A stretch of 64,000 nt of DNA from the NCBI RefSeq assembly GCF_003669015.1, contig NZ_CP033069.1, positions 3,296,501 through 3,360,500 of the forward strand. The letters run 5' to 3'. The position numbers were made by a program, and so were the translations under genes. Shown here piece after piece: positions 28,489 through 37,529 of the stretch. The stretch's first letter is position 1. The number at the start of each line of letters is the position of its first letter. Origin of the DNA: Acidovorax sp. 1608163. Lineage in GTDB: Bacteria; Pseudomonadota; Gammaproteobacteria; Burkholderiales; Burkholderiaceae_C. The notes beneath the pieces are model-generated. The model was not told the origin of the DNA and did no database searches. It saw only the letters and a list, made by a program, of their open reading frames with translations.

Positions 28489-29361
28489 ATGAACCAACCC
28501 AGCACCACCCCCTACGGCACCCTGCCGCCCGCATCGCCCCTGCCCCAGCGCCGCCCCGTGAGCCTGCCGCGCCTGGCGCAAATGCGCGAGGCTGGTGAAA
28601 AAATCACCATGCTCACCGCCTACGACGCCACCTTTGCCGCCGTGGCCGATGCGGCGGGCGTGGACTGCATCCTGGTGGGCGATTCGCTCGGCATGGTGTG
28701 CCAGGGCCTGCCCAGCACCGTGGGCGTGGCGCTCGACACCATGGCCTACCACACGGCCAGCGTGGCGCGCGGCCTGCAGCGCGTGCAGGGCACCGCCTGG
28801 CTGGTGGCCGACCTGCCCTACGGCACCTATGCCGAAAGCCGCGAACAGGCCCTGCGCAGCGCCTGCACGCTGATGCAGGCGGGCGCGCACATGGTCAAGC
28901 TCGAAGGCGGCGGGTGGACCGCACCGACGGTGGAATTTCTGGTGCAGCGCGGCGTGCCCGTGTGCGCCCACCTGGGCCTGACGCCCCAGACCGTACACGC
29001 CCTGGGCGGCTACCGCGTGCAAGGCAAAACCGACGAGGCCGCCCGCACCCTGCGCAAAGACGCCCACGATTTGCAAGACGCCGGAGCCACCATGCTGGTG
29101 CTGGAGATGGTGCCCACGGCCCTGGCCGCCGAGCTGACGGTCGAGCTGCCCCACTGCCACACCATCGGCATTGGCGCGGGCAACGGCACCGCTGGCCAGG
29201 TGCTGGTGTTGCACGACATGCTGGGCATGAACCTGGGCAAGATGCCCAAATTCGTCCATAACTTCATGCAGGACGCGGGCAGCGTGCGCGGTGCCATGGA
29301 GGCCTACGTGCAGGCCGTCAAGCAAGGCCGCTTCCCCGACAACGCACTGCACGCCTGGTAA
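28489..29361 (+). CDS. panB: 3-methyl-2-oxobutanoate hydroxymethyltransferase
   Basis: Transfers a hydroxymethyl group to ketoisovalerate to give ketopantoate, the first step of pantothenate synthesis. It has 290 residues: [25 protein letters not shown], the KLEGG metal/substrate loop, CAHLGLTPQ and [19 protein letters not shown] at 28456 in the same frame is possible, but the ATG at 28489 has a GAGGGCGAG ribosome-binding region just upstream. It is followed after 33 bp by panC. Confidence 0.95.
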   Translation: MNQPSTTPYGTLPPASPLPQRRPVSLPRLAQMREAGEKITMLTAYDATFAAVADAAGVDCILVGDSLGMVCQGLPSTVGVALDTMAYHTASVARGLQRVQGTAWLVADLPYGTYAESREQALRSACTLMQAGAHMVKLEGGGWTAPTVEFLVQRGVPVCAHLGLTPQTVHALGGYRVQGKTDEAARTLRKDAHDLQDAGATMLVLEMVPTALAAELTVELPHCHTIGIGAGNGTAGQVLVLHDMLGMNLGKMPKFVHNFMQDAGSVRGAMEAYVQAVKQGRFPDNALHAW

Positions 29362-29394
29362 GCCCTTTTGGACACGAATACGAAGCCCCACCCC

Positions 29395-30255
29395 ATGCTC
29401 ATCACCCACACCATCGACGAACTGCGCCAGGCCCTGGCCCCCCACCGCCGCCCCGCCTTTGTGCCCACCATGGGCAACCTGCACGAGGGGCACATCAGCC
29501 TGGTGCGCCAGGCCAAGCCCCTGGGCGACGTGACAGTGGCCAGCATCTTTGTGAACCGCCTGCAGTTCTTGCCGCACGAAGACTTTGACAGCTACCCCCG
29601 CACCTGGGAGGCCGACTGCGCCGCCCTGCAAGGCGCGGGCTGCGATGTGCTGTTTGCCCCGCGCGAGGCCGACCTGTACCCCCAGCCGCAAACCTTCAAG
29701 GTGCACCCCGACGCCGCACTGGCCGACCTGCTCGAAGGCCACTTTCGCCCCGGCTTTTTCACGGGCGTGGCCACCGTGGTGATGAAGCTGTTTGCCTGCG
29801 TGCTAGGCCAAACCGGCGGCGTGGCCGTGTTTGGCAAGAAGGACTACCAACAGCTCATGGTGATCCGCCAGATGGTGCAGCAGTTTGCGTTGCCCATCAC
29901 CATCGTAGCGGGCGACACGGCCCGCGCGCCCGATGGCCTGGCCCTCAGTTCGCGCAACGGGTATCTGAGCCTGCACGAGCGGCAAGAAGCCGTGGCCCTA
30001 GCCCACGCCCTGCAGCAACTGAGCGAGCGCTGGCTGGCCGCCCACAGCGCCACGCCGCTCACCGCCCCAGCCCACGCGCTGGAGCAGCAGGCCATGGACG
30101 TGCTGCGTGCCCGTGGCTGGCAGCCCGACTACCTCACGGTGCGCCGCCGCGCCGACCTGCAACCCGCCACCGCCCACGACGGCGCAGGCACCCTGGTGGC
30201 CCTGGGCGCCGCGCGGCTGGGCAGCACGCGGTTGATTGACAACCTGGAGTTTTGA
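29395..30255 (+). CDS. panC: Pantothenate synthetase
   Basis: Joins pantoate and beta-alanine using ATP. It has 286 residues in the nucleotidyltransferase fold: [18 protein letters not shown] contains the HxGH motif, then [17 protein letters not shown], and [11 protein letters not shown] near the KMSKS-like site. The ATG at 29395 fits the family start ([11 protein letters not shown]). It is co-transcribed with panB; panD and panE are not in the window. Confidence 0.95.
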   Translation: MLITHTIDELRQALAPHRRPAFVPTMGNLHEGHISLVRQAKPLGDVTVASIFVNRLQFLPHEDFDSYPRTWEADCAALQGAGCDVLFAPREADLYPQPQTFKVHPDAALADLLEGHFRPGFFTGVATVVMKLFACVLGQTGGVAVFGKKDYQQLMVIRQMVQQFALPITIVAGDTARAPDGLALSSRNGYLSLHERQEAVALAHALQQLSERWLAAHSATPLTAPAHALEQQAMDVLRARGWQPDYLTVRRRADLQPATAHDGAGTLVALGAARLGSTRLIDNLEF

Positions 30256-30286
30256 CGACGAGGCAGGGGCGGTCTGCAGGCAGCAG

Positions 30287-30715
30287 CTACCCAAGCGAGC
30301 GACTGATTGCCTGCCAGGCTTGGCGCAAAGAGCCCTGGTACAGCCACCCCAGCCTACACATGCCGTACAGCGACAGCGATGCGGGAAAGTTCACATCCCG
30401 CATCAACGCCAAAACGGCGGGGTCCTTCAAAGACCAGTAGAGGACGTAGCAGCCGTCCACGGTCAACCAAGCCAGAAACAGCGCCAGTGGCACAGCGCGC
30501 CAATGGCGCCGCACAAGCACCCGCAAGCTCCAGGGAGCGGTGGCGTAGGCCAGCAGGCCCATGATGAAGCTGATGGGAATGTCCCAGTCCGGCGCGGGCG
30601 TCAGCTCTGCCCCCAGCAGCAGCAGGCCAATGCCCAACGCCAGCGTGGCCAGTTTCCAGCGCCGCTGGCATTCACGCCACTGCGTGCGCCATTGCAGATC
30701 GGGCGGAAGTGCCAT
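30287..30715 (-). CDS. Small membrane protein of unknown function
   Basis: 142 residues with about four hydrophobic segments: LATLALGIGLLLLGA, ISFIMGLLAYATAPW, AVPLALFLAWLTVDGCYVLYW, and a weaker last one. The N-terminus is basic and Trp/Arg rich. I do not recognise the family. It converges on panC and lies 25 bp after the UvrD-type helicase on the same strand, so the two may be co-transcribed. Confidence 0.55.
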   Translation of the reverse strand: MALPPDLQWRTQWRECQRRWKLATLALGIGLLLLGAELTPAPDWDIPISFIMGLLAYATAPWSLRVLVRRHWRAVPLALFLAWLTVDGCYVLYWSLKDPAVLALMRDVNFPASLSLYGMCRLGWLYQGSLRQAWQAISRSLG

Positions 30716-30740
30716 GCCTGTCGGGTGCCTTCTGCGGGCG

Positions 30741-33194
30741 TCAGTCCACCACCGTCAACTTCGCCACGCTCAGCGCCAGCCACTTGGTGCCGTGGCGCGG
30801 GAAGTTGACCTGGGCACGCGCGTCGTCGCCCGTGCCTTCAATGGCCAGCACCTTGCCTTCGCCAAACTTGGTGTGAAACACGGCAATGCCTGCGCGCAGG
30901 CCGTGCGAGGGGGCGGCCTTTTGCGGGGGCACCGGGGGGCTGGCAAAGGTTTCAGACTTGAAGCCAAAATTGCCTCTGGCGCTTGATCCATAAGCGCTAC
31001 CAGCTCCCGAATTAGGAGCATAGGCACCAAAACCTTGCTGCTTGGGCGTGATCCACTTGAGGCACTCTTCGGGCAGTTCGTCAAAGAAGCGGCTCTTGAC
31101 GTTGTAGCGCGTCTGGCCGTGCAGCATGCGCGTTTGCGAGTGGCTGAGGTACAGGCGCTTGCGCGCACGGGTGATGGCCACGTACATCAGGCGGCGCTCT
31201 TCCTCCAGGCCATCGCGGTCGCTGGAGGCGTTGTCGTGCGGGAACAGGCCCTCTTCCATGCCGCCGATGAACACGCCGTCGAACTCTAGGCCCTTGCTGG
31301 CGTGCACGGTCATGAGCTGCACGGCGTCTTGCCCGGCCTGGGCCTGGTTGTCGCCAGCCTCAAGCGCAGCGTGGGTGAGGAAGGCGGCCAGGGGCGAGAG
31401 GGTTTCGCCCGTGTCGGCGTCGACGATGCCCGCTACGGCGGGCTTCAAAGGCTCGTCGAGCATGGGGGCGTTGGGGTTGATCCCTTGGCTGACCACACTT
31501 TGGGTGAGCGGTGTGCCATGCTCGTCCAGCGGCAGCGCCACCGCGTCGCGGCCAAAGCCTTCCTGGGTGACAAAGCTCTCGGCGGCGTTAACGAGTTCCT
31601 GCAAGTTCTCGATGCGGTCGGCGCCTTCTTTTTCGGTGCGAAAGTGCTCTACCAAGCCGGTGGTTTCGAGCACCTGTTCGATGATGCTGCGCAGGTTCTG
31701 CCCTTCGGTCTGCTCACGCAGCACATCCACCATGGCGACGAAAGCCTTGAAGTTGGTTCCGGCCTTGCCGGGCACGGCGCTCACGGCGTCGTGCAGCGAG
31801 CAGCCTGCGCTGCGGGCAGCGTCTTGCAGCACCTCGATGCTGCGCGCACCGATGCCGCGCGGCGGAAAGTTGACGACGCGCGTGAAGCTGGTGTCGTCGT
31901 GCGGGTTCTCCAAAAGGCGCAGGTAGGCCAGTGCGTGCTTGATTTCAGCGCGCTCAAAAAACCGCAGGCCGCCGTACACGCGGTAGGGCACGCTGGCATT
32001 GAACAGCGCAGATTCGATCACCCGGCTTTGCGCATTGCTGCGGTAGAGCACGGCGATTTCCTTGCGATCAAAGCCGTCGCTGCGCACCAGTTGCTTGATC
32101 TCATCAACCATCCACTGCGCCTCGGCCAGGTCAGAGCTGGCCTCGTACACGCGCACGGGCTCGCCCGCGCCCTGCGTGGTGCGCAGGTTCTTGCCCAGGC
32201 GGCGGCTGTTGTGGCTGATGAGGGCGTTGGCCGAATCAAGAATGTTGCTGTAGCTGCGGTAGTTTTGCTCCAGCTTGATCTGGCGCTGCACATCGAACTC
32301 GCGCACGAAGTCGGTCATGTTGCCCACGCGCGCACCACGGAAGGCGTAGATGCTCTGGTCGTCGTCGCCCACCGCAATCACACTGCCACGGGCTTCAAAG
32401 CGCCCGCCCACTTCGTTGCCCGCCAGTTGCTTGAGCCAGGCGTACTGCAGCTTGTTGGTGTCCTGAAACTCGTCCACCAGGATGTGCTGGAACCGGCGCT
32501 GGTAATGCTCGCGGATGGGGTCGTTGTCGCGCAGCAGCTCGTAGCTGCGCAGCATCAGCTCGCCAAAGTCCACCACGCCTTCGCGCTGGCATTGTTCTTC
32601 GTACAGCTGGTAGATCTCGACCTTCTTGCGCGCATCGCTGTCGTGGGCTTCTACGTTGGCGGGGCGCAGGCCTTCTTCCTTGCAGTTGGCGATGAAGTAC
32701 GCGAGCTGCTTGGGCGGGAAGCGCTCATCGTCCACGTTGTGCTGCTTGCACAGGCGCTTGATGGCCGAGAGCTGGTCTTGCGTGTCGAGGATCTGGAAGG
32801 TCTGCGCCAGCCCGGCCGCCTTGTGGTGCGCGCGCAAGAGGCGGTTGCACAGGCCGTGGAAGGTGCCAATCCACATGCCGCGTACGTTGACCGGCAGCAT
32901 GGCCGACAGGCGGGCCACCATCTCCTTGGCCGCCTTGTTGGTGAAGGTGACGGCCAGGATGCCGCCAGGGGTGGCGTGCCCGTTTTGCAGCAGCCAGGCG
33001 ATGCGGGTGGTGAGCACGCGCGTCTTGCCAGACCCCGCGCCCGCCAGGATCAGCGCGTGGCCTGCGGGCAGCGTGACGGCAGCGAGCTGTTCGGGGTTGA
33101 GGTTGTGCAACAGGGGCGAGACGCCAGCCGCAGCGGCCGGGGCAGCGGGCGCGCCGCTATCGGGCGCGTCCGAGAACATATCTTGTGGGAACAT
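30741..33194 (-). CDS. uvrD: UvrD/Rep-family DNA helicase
   Basis: An 817-residue superfamily 1A 3'-5' helicase. Residues show the Q-motif LNPEQLAAV, Walker A AGAGSGKT at 51-58, motif Ia VTFTNKAAKEM, the DEFQDTNKLQ box, GDDDQSIYAFRGA, NYRS, VQLMTVHASKGLEF and VAITRARKRLY. A C-terminal tail includes a Ser/Gly linker (about 727-743) made from a palindromic repeat, then a DNA/RNA-polymerase-binding Tudor-like end (KFGEGKVLAIEG). It acts in mismatch and nucleotide-excision repair if it is UvrD; Rep cannot be ruled out. The open frame runs on to 33623, but the ATG at 33194 gives the family start. Confidence 0.85.
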   Translation of the reverse strand: MFPQDMFSDAPDSGAPAAPAAAAGVSPLLHNLNPEQLAAVTLPAGHALILAGAGSGKTRVLTTRIAWLLQNGHATPGGILAVTFTNKAAKEMVARLSAMLPVNVRGMWIGTFHGLCNRLLRAHHKAAGLAQTFQILDTQDQLSAIKRLCKQHNVDDERFPPKQLAYFIANCKEEGLRPANVEAHDSDARKKVEIYQLYEEQCQREGVVDFGELMLRSYELLRDNDPIREHYQRRFQHILVDEFQDTNKLQYAWLKQLAGNEVGGRFEARGSVIAVGDDDQSIYAFRGARVGNMTDFVREFDVQRQIKLEQNYRSYSNILDSANALISHNSRRLGKNLRTTQGAGEPVRVYEASSDLAEAQWMVDEIKQLVRSDGFDRKEIAVLYRSNAQSRVIESALFNASVPYRVYGGLRFFERAEIKHALAYLRLLENPHDDTSFTRVVNFPPRGIGARSIEVLQDAARSAGCSLHDAVSAVPGKAGTNFKAFVAMVDVLREQTEGQNLRSIIEQVLETTGLVEHFRTEKEGADRIENLQELVNAAESFVTQEGFGRDAVALPLDEHGTPLTQSVVSQGINPNAPMLDEPLKPAVAGIVDADTGETLSPLAAFLTHAALEAGDNQAQAGQDAVQLMTVHASKGLEFDGVFIGGMEEGLFPHDNASSDRDGLEEERRLMYVAITRARKRLYLSHSQTRMLHGQTRYNVKSRFFDELPEECLKWITPKQQGFGAYAPNSGAGSAYGSSARGNFGFKSETFASPPVPPQKAAPSHGLRAGIAVFHTKFGEGKVLAIEGTGDDARAQVNFPRHGTKWLALSVAKLTVVD
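30964..31012. repeat. Palindromic repeat copy inside the helicase gene
   Basis: TCTGGCGCTTGATCCATAAGCGCTACCAGCT: both arms and the loop of the intergenic repeat are recognisable. It is read in frame as the low-complexity linker NSGAGSAYGSSARGNFG before the C-terminal Tudor-like domain. Confidence 0.75.
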
Positions 33195-33222
33195 GTGCCC
33201 ATTGTAGAAAGCCACTCGCACC

Positions 33223-33948
33223 ATGGCCCACATGAAGCCCCTTGCCTTTGTTACCAGCACGTTTGCCGCAGCCGCATTGGTATGCCACGCCCCCCACGCA
33301 GCGGCACAGGCCAGCTGCAGCAGCGATGGCACAGCGCGCCCTACCGCACTGTTCGAGCGCTTCATCAGCGCTGACTGTGAGGCATGCTGGGCCGACCCGG
33401 CCACGCCAGCGCCCTCCGCACCGTCCACCGTGGTGCTGGACTGGATCGTTCCCAGCGCGCAAGGGGATGAGGCGCCGTTGTCTGCGGCAGCGACCAACGA
33501 CGCCGCACTGCGACTGCAGGCGCTGGGCCGCCAAGCCCCAGCGGGCACCGATGTGGCACTGTCTACCGTAGAGCCCCCTGCCCGCCCCCTGCGCTTGCGG
33601 GTGGCCCATGGCCTGCCGATCAATGACTATCTGGGCACGGGCATTGCGCTGGCCCGCACACACGGCGTGACACCGCCCCCACAGGGCTGGCAGTACCACC
33701 TTGTGCTGGCAGAAGCCGTGCCCGCAGGCAACGAGGGCACGTTGGTGGCTCGCAATTTGGTCAGAAACATGCTCTCAGGCACATGGAATAAGCGCGAGCA
33801 GCTATCAAAAAATGAGCTTTTCTGGTGGATGGACAACCGCCCCATGCGCATTCCCCCCGGCGCGCAGCCACAGCGGCTGCACATGGTGGGCTGGGTGCAG
33901 GATGCCGAGGGCCGCGTGCTGGCGGCTGTGCAGTCTGTATGCAGGTAA
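33223..33948 (+). CDS. Secreted protein with a CxxC motif, function unknown
   Basis: 241 residues. A hydrophobic stretch (LAFVTSTFAAAALVCHA) followed by HAAAQA predicts export. The mature part begins with ELF-like TALFERFISADCEACWA; a CxxC after a beta strand is reminiscent of thioredoxin-fold DUF1223 proteins, but the rest does not convince me. The segment at about 188-198 (NKREQLSKNEL) is encoded by a fragment of the palindromic repeat. It diverges from the helicase gene across 28 bp. Confidence 0.6.
   Translation: MAHMKPLAFVTSTFAAAALVCHAPHAAAQASCSSDGTARPTALFERFISADCEACWADPATPAPSAPSTVVLDWIVPSAQGDEAPLSAAATNDAALRLQALGRQAPAGTDVALSTVEPPARPLRLRVAHGLPINDYLGTGIALARTHGVTPPPQGWQYHLVLAEAVPAGNEGTLVARNLVRNMLSGTWNKREQLSKNELFWWMDNRPMRIPPGAQPQRLHMVGWVQDAEGRVLAAVQSVCR
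33786..33818. repeat. Palindromic repeat fragment inside the secreted-protein gene
   Basis: AATAAGCGCGAGCAGCTATCAAAAAATGAG matches one arm and flank of the intergenic repeat (AAGCGCAAGCAGCTAT...). Confidence 0.6.
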
Positions 33949-33995
33949 TACGGCCGACGTTATGACAAGCACGCCATAGGCGCCTAGAATCAATC

Positions 33996-34028
33996 ACCGG
34001 GCCCAAGTTTCTTGACGCCCGGTTTTTT
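33996..34028 (+). terminator. Terminator-like hairpin upstream of guaC
   Basis: ACCGGGC, a 12-nt loop, GCCCGGT, then a run of seven T. It lies 48 bp after the secreted-protein stop and 125 bp before guaC. A -10-like TAGAAT sits just before it (about 33985), so it may end the upstream gene or attenuate guaC. Confidence 0.7.
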
Positions 34029-34152
34029 TGTGCCTGTGCAACCAGGGTTCGGTGGCAGCTTTCACGCTGACACCCACAAAGCCGGTCCCAAGCCAAGCGC
34101 CCACCGTGGCAAAAATCCTTTTGCTGCGTCCTTTGATGGAGCTTGGAATCTC

Positions 34153-35130
34153 ATGGAAATCTTCGACTACGACAACGTTTTGCTGCTGCCCCGCAAGTGC
34201 CGTGTGGAAAGCCGCTCGGAGTGCGACGCCAGCGTGGAGCTGGGCGGGCGCCGCTTTCGCCTGCCGGTCGTGCCTGCCAACATGAAGACGGTGGTGGACG
34301 AAACCATCTGCACCTGGATGGCGCAAAACGGCTACTTCTACGTGATGCACCGCTTTGACTTGGATAACCTGCAATTCGTCAAAGACATGCACGCCAAGGG
34401 CTGCTACGCGTCGATATCACTGGGCGTAAAAAAGCCCGACTACGACACGGTGGACCAGTTGGTGGCCCAAGGCATCACGCCCGAGTACATCACCATCGAC
34501 ATTGCCCACGGGCATGCCGACAGCGTGAAAAACATGATTGGCTATCTCAAGGAAAAGCTGCCCAAGTCCTTCGTGATCGCAGGCAATGTGGCGACCCCCG
34601 AGGCCATCATCGACCTGGAAAACTGGGGCGCGGACGCGACCAAGGTGGGCGTGGGCCCGGGCAAGGTGTGCATCACCAAGCTCAAGACGGGGTTTGGCAC
34701 GGGTGGCTGGCAGCTCAGCGCGCTCAAGTGGTGCGCCCGCGTGGCCACCAAGCCCATCATTGCCGATGGCGGCATCCGCAGCCACGGCGACATTGCCAAG
34801 AGCATCCGCTTTGGCGCCAGCATGGTGATGATCGGCTCGCTGTTCGCAGGCCATGAAGAATCGCCCGGCAAGACGGTGGAGGTGGATGGCGCGCTGTTCA
34901 AGGAGTACTACGGCTCGGCCTCAGACTTCAACAAGGGCGAGTACAAGCACGTGGAGGGCAAGCGCATTCTGGAGCCCGTCAAGGGCAAGCTGGCCGATAC
35001 GCTGATTGAGATGGAGCAGGATGTCCAAAGCTCCATCAGCTACTCGGGTGGCACCAAGCTCATGGACGTGCGCAAGGTGAACTACGTGATTCTGGGCGGA
35101 GACAACGCGGGCGAGCATTTGCTGATGTAG
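34153..35130 (+). CDS. guaC: GMP reductase
   Basis: Reduces GMP to IMP with NADPH, returning guanine nucleotides to the purine pool. The 325 residues match the GuaC2 type of Gram-positive bacteria: [12 protein letters not shown] near residue 40, the catalytic Cys in [10 protein letters not shown] (about 173), [31 protein letters not shown], and the loop [11 protein letters not shown]. There is no CBS domain, which separates it from IMP dehydrogenase. The ATG at 34153 begins at the conserved [10 protein letters not shown]; the open frame to 34012 crosses the hairpin and is unlikely. Confidence 0.93.
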   Translation: MEIFDYDNVLLLPRKCRVESRSECDASVELGGRRFRLPVVPANMKTVVDETICTWMAQNGYFYVMHRFDLDNLQFVKDMHAKGCYASISLGVKKPDYDTVDQLVAQGITPEYITIDIAHGHADSVKNMIGYLKEKLPKSFVIAGNVATPEAIIDLENWGADATKVGVGPGKVCITKLKTGFGTGGWQLSALKWCARVATKPIIADGGIRSHGDIAKSIRFGASMVMIGSLFAGHEESPGKTVEVDGALFKEYYGSASDFNKGEYKHVEGKRILEPVKGKLADTLIEMEQDVQSSISYSGGTKLMDVRKVNYVILGGDNAGEHLLM

Positions 35131-35288
35131 CGCACCGCCGGTGCCGGGGCCTGTGCGACGCCAGGGCGCGTGCAGCGGTCCCGTGCCAAGCGGCGGCACA
35201 AGGGCCGCCGCGCTGGCGGCATCTCTTGTCCGGGCTCAGCGCACGTAAAAGGAAAAGGCGTGCAACTCCGCAGGAGGTGGCCCCTGCT

Positions 35289-36170
35289 TCACGCGCGCAG
35301 CAGGTTCAGCGCCATGTGGTGCAGGTCATGCCCCGGCTTGGCCAGCGCGTCCACAATGCTGAAGTGGTGCAGCCCCGGCAGGATCTGGCAACGCGGCACG
35401 ATGTGCGTGCCCCAGGCATCCTGGATCAAGCGGGCTTGGCGGGCAAACTCTTCGCTCTCGTCACCACCCGCCACGCTGTAAAGCAAGCCCTGCGCCGGGG
35501 CTTGCAGCCGCGCCGGGCTTGCCAGCAGCACATGCTGCTCGGTCAAGCGCAAGGTTTGCTGCAGAAACGGGGCGTACATCACGGGCTCCAGATCGTGCAC
35601 CCCCGAGATGGACAGCACCTTGCGCACCAGGCTATCTGGCAAGCCATTGCCAATGAGTGGCCACACACTGGTGAGCAACAGGGCCGCCAGTTGCCCACCT
35701 GCGGAGTGCCCCGCCACGGTGATCCGCTGCGGATCACCGCCATGCTGGGCGATATTGCGCCACACCCAGGCCAGGGCTGCCTCGATCTGTCTGCCGATGT
35801 GGGGAACGGTGATGGGAAACTCTGGCGTGCCAGGGCACAAGGCGTAATTGACCACCACCACACAGCAGCCCGCCTGGGTGAACGGCGGCGCAATGAAGGA
35901 ATGCTCAGACTTGTCGAGCGAGCGCCAGTAGCCACCATGGATGAACACCAGCACGGGCGCCCCCGCGGGGCTGGGCCGCAGCGGCGGGAACACATCCAGC
36001 GTCTCGCCAGGCTCTGCGCCATAGGCCACGTCCAGCACACAGGGCATGTTGGCACGCACTTGGGCAGAATCCTGCGCCCAGCGCTGCAGGTAATCCATGT
36101 GGTCAGGCACCAAAGCGCGGTTGTTGTACATGCGCTCTAGCCAGGCGGGGTCGTGCAGCGGGAGAGACAT
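35289..36170 (-). CDS. Alpha/beta hydrolase (esterase / kynurenine formamidase-like)
   Basis: A 293-residue hydrolase. The oxyanion motif is VFIHGGYWRSLDK, the nucleophile elbow GHSAGG, the acid probably in SVAGGDESEEF, and the base in LPGLHHFSIVD. HGGYW followed by GHSAGG is typical of bacterial arylformamidase-like esterases of the hormone-sensitive lipase branch. No tryptophan-degradation genes are nearby, so the substrate is open. I chose the ATG at 36170 over 36188. It diverges from the dehydrogenase gene. Confidence 0.85.
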   Translation of the reverse strand: MSLPLHDPAWLERMYNNRALVPDHMDYLQRWAQDSAQVRANMPCVLDVAYGAEPGETLDVFPPLRPSPAGAPVLVFIHGGYWRSLDKSEHSFIAPPFTQAGCCVVVVNYALCPGTPEFPITVPHIGRQIEAALAWVWRNIAQHGGDPQRITVAGHSAGGQLAALLLTSVWPLIGNGLPDSLVRKVLSISGVHDLEPVMYAPFLQQTLRLTEQHVLLASPARLQAPAQGLLYSVAGGDESEEFARQARLIQDAWGTHIVPRCQILPGLHHFSIVDALAKPGHDLHHMALNLLRA

Positions 36171-36301
36171 GGCGTGTGGCTCCTTCAAAACAGGCTCCCA
36201 TCATCTTGCCAACGCCCCAAAGCTGCAAGCTACGTGACAGGCTGAACGCACCAAAACGGAACATCATGCGTGCAGAGACAACTCCGCGCGAGATCAAAAC
36301 T

Positions 36302-37186
36302 ATGACCCCTCCTTCGCTCCGCATCGCCGTTTTGGGCATTGGCAACATGGGCGACCCCATCGCCCGCCGCCTGCACCAGGCAGGGCACCAGGTGCACGCC
36401 TGGAACCGCACCCGCACGAAGGCAGAGCCGCTGGCAGCCCTGGGCATTGCCGTGCACACCACGGCGGCAGAGGCCGTGCAAGGCGCAGACCGGGTGGTGA
36501 GCCTGCTGGAAAACGGCACGGTGGTCGAGCAAGTGCTGTTCGAGCGGGGTGCAGCACAGGCCATGCGCCCTGGCGCACTGTTGATCGACATGGCATCCAT
36601 CCAGCCCCGCGAGGCCCGCGACCATGCCGCCCGGCTCGATGAAATGGGGCTATCCCATGTGGACGCGCCTGTCTCTGGAGGCACCGTAGGTGCAGAAAAC
36701 GGCACGCTGGCCATCATGGCAGGCGGGCGGCCAGAGGACTTTGCGCGCGCACAGCCTGTGTTTACCGCACTGGGCCGCGCAACCCATGTGGGCCCTCACG
36801 GTAGCGGGCAATTGGCCAAGCTGGCCAACCAGATGATCGTGGGCATCACCATTGGCGCCGTGGCCGAGGCCCTGCTGTTCGCCGCCAAAGGCGGCGCCGA
36901 CATGGCCAAGGTGCGCGAAGCCATCCAAGGCGGCTTTGCCGACAGCCGCATCCTGCAGTTGCATGGGCAGCGCATGGTCGAGCGCGACTTCGCTCCCAAG
37001 GGCCGCATGGCCGTGCAACTCAAGGACATGCGGAACGCGCTCGCCACCGCGCAAGAGATTGGATTCGACGCTCCCGTCACCGCGTTGTTTGAAGCCCTCT
37101 ACGCCGAGGGCGTGGAGCACGGCCTGGGCGAGCTGGACCACAGCGGACTGTTTGTAGAGCTGGCCAGCCGCAACGCGATGCAATAA
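36302..37186 (+). CDS. Beta-hydroxyacid dehydrogenase (3-hydroxyisobutyrate / tartronate semialdehyde reductase family)
   Basis: 294 residues. Rossmann motif VLGIGNMGDPIARRL at the N-terminus, WNRT for NADP choice, the substrate motif DAPVSGGTVGAENGTL near 120, and the catalytic Lys in LAKLANQMIVG. The C-terminal helical domain has LKDMRNALATAQE. This is the family of GarR and MmsB; the exact substrate cannot be told. The ATG at 36302 was preferred, with 36266 possible. It is the last backbone gene before tRNA-Lys. Confidence 0.88.
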   Translation: MTPPSLRIAVLGIGNMGDPIARRLHQAGHQVHAWNRTRTKAEPLAALGIAVHTTAAEAVQGADRVVSLLENGTVVEQVLFERGAAQAMRPGALLIDMASIQPREARDHAARLDEMGLSHVDAPVSGGTVGAENGTLAIMAGGRPEDFARAQPVFTALGRATHVGPHGSGQLAKLANQMIVGITIGAVAEALLFAAKGGADMAKVREAIQGGFADSRILQLHGQRMVERDFAPKGRMAVQLKDMRNALATAQEIGFDAPVTALFEALYAEGVEHGLGELDHSGLFVELASRNAMQ

Positions 37187-37199
37187 TTTTTAACCTGAT

Positions 37200-37229
37200 T
37201 TGCAAAGTGCCTAAAAAGTAGTGCATAAT
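37200..37229 (+). promoter_or_regulatory. Possible tRNA-Lys promoter
   Basis: TTGCAA at 37200 and CATAAT at 37224 with an 18-bp spacer, 37 bp before the tRNA. Confidence 0.4.
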
Positions 37230-37266
37230 ACGAGTCTCTGCTGCGATGCAGACAAATAAAAAGTTT

Positions 37267-37342
37267 GGGTTCTTAGCTCAGTTGGTAGAGCAGCGGACTC
37301 TTAATCCGTAGGTCGAGTGTTCGAGTCACTCAGGACCCACCA
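37267..37342 (+). tRNA. tRNA-Lys (anticodon CUU)
   Basis: A 76-nt cloverleaf. The acceptor stem is GGGTTCT with AGGACCC, followed by an encoded CCA. The D-arm contains AGCTCAGTTGGTAGAG. The anticodon stem GCGGA/TCCGT closes the loop CTCTTAA, giving anticodon CTT. The T-arm is GAGTG-TTCGAGT-CACTC. Its 3' 48 nt and the following 17 bp recur exactly at 47426-47490, marking it as the integration site of an island. Confidence 0.95.
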
Positions 37343-37359
37343 AACAAAGCCGCAAGGCA
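37295..37359 (+). repeat. attL: 65-bp direct repeat at the tRNA 3' end
   Basis: Identical to 47426-47490, starting in the anticodon stem (GGACTCTTAATCCG) and ending 17 bp past CCA (CGCAAGGCA). The offset is 10131 bp. Confidence 0.93.
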
Positions 37360-37363
37360 CAAG

Positions 37364-37401
37364 AAGCCGATGCTATACAAAATGTAGCGTCGGCTTTTTT
37401 G
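37364..37401 (+). terminator. Terminator after tRNA-Lys
   Basis: AAGCCGATGCTA pairs with TAGCGTCGGCTT, followed by six T. A sister hairpin with a different stem follows the attR copy. Confidence 0.85.
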
Positions 37402-37413
37402 TTTCTGGCGCAA

Positions 37414-37439
37414 ATGTGACGTTTTATGTGACGTGTCAC
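37414..37439. repeat. TGTGAC repeats near attL
   Basis: ATGTGACGTTTTATGTGAC followed by the inverted GTGTCACA. The 12-mer GTTTTATGTGAC (37421-37432) recurs at 47361-47372 near attR. The sites could be integrase arm-type binding sites. Confidence 0.5.
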
Positions 37440-37529
37440 ATATACAGTGCTTGGCGCAGCCCGGACACTGGCCGCAACCGGCCAGGAGCGGTCTCTGGCA
37501 GTGCAGGGCCGATGCTAAGCTCGATATCT

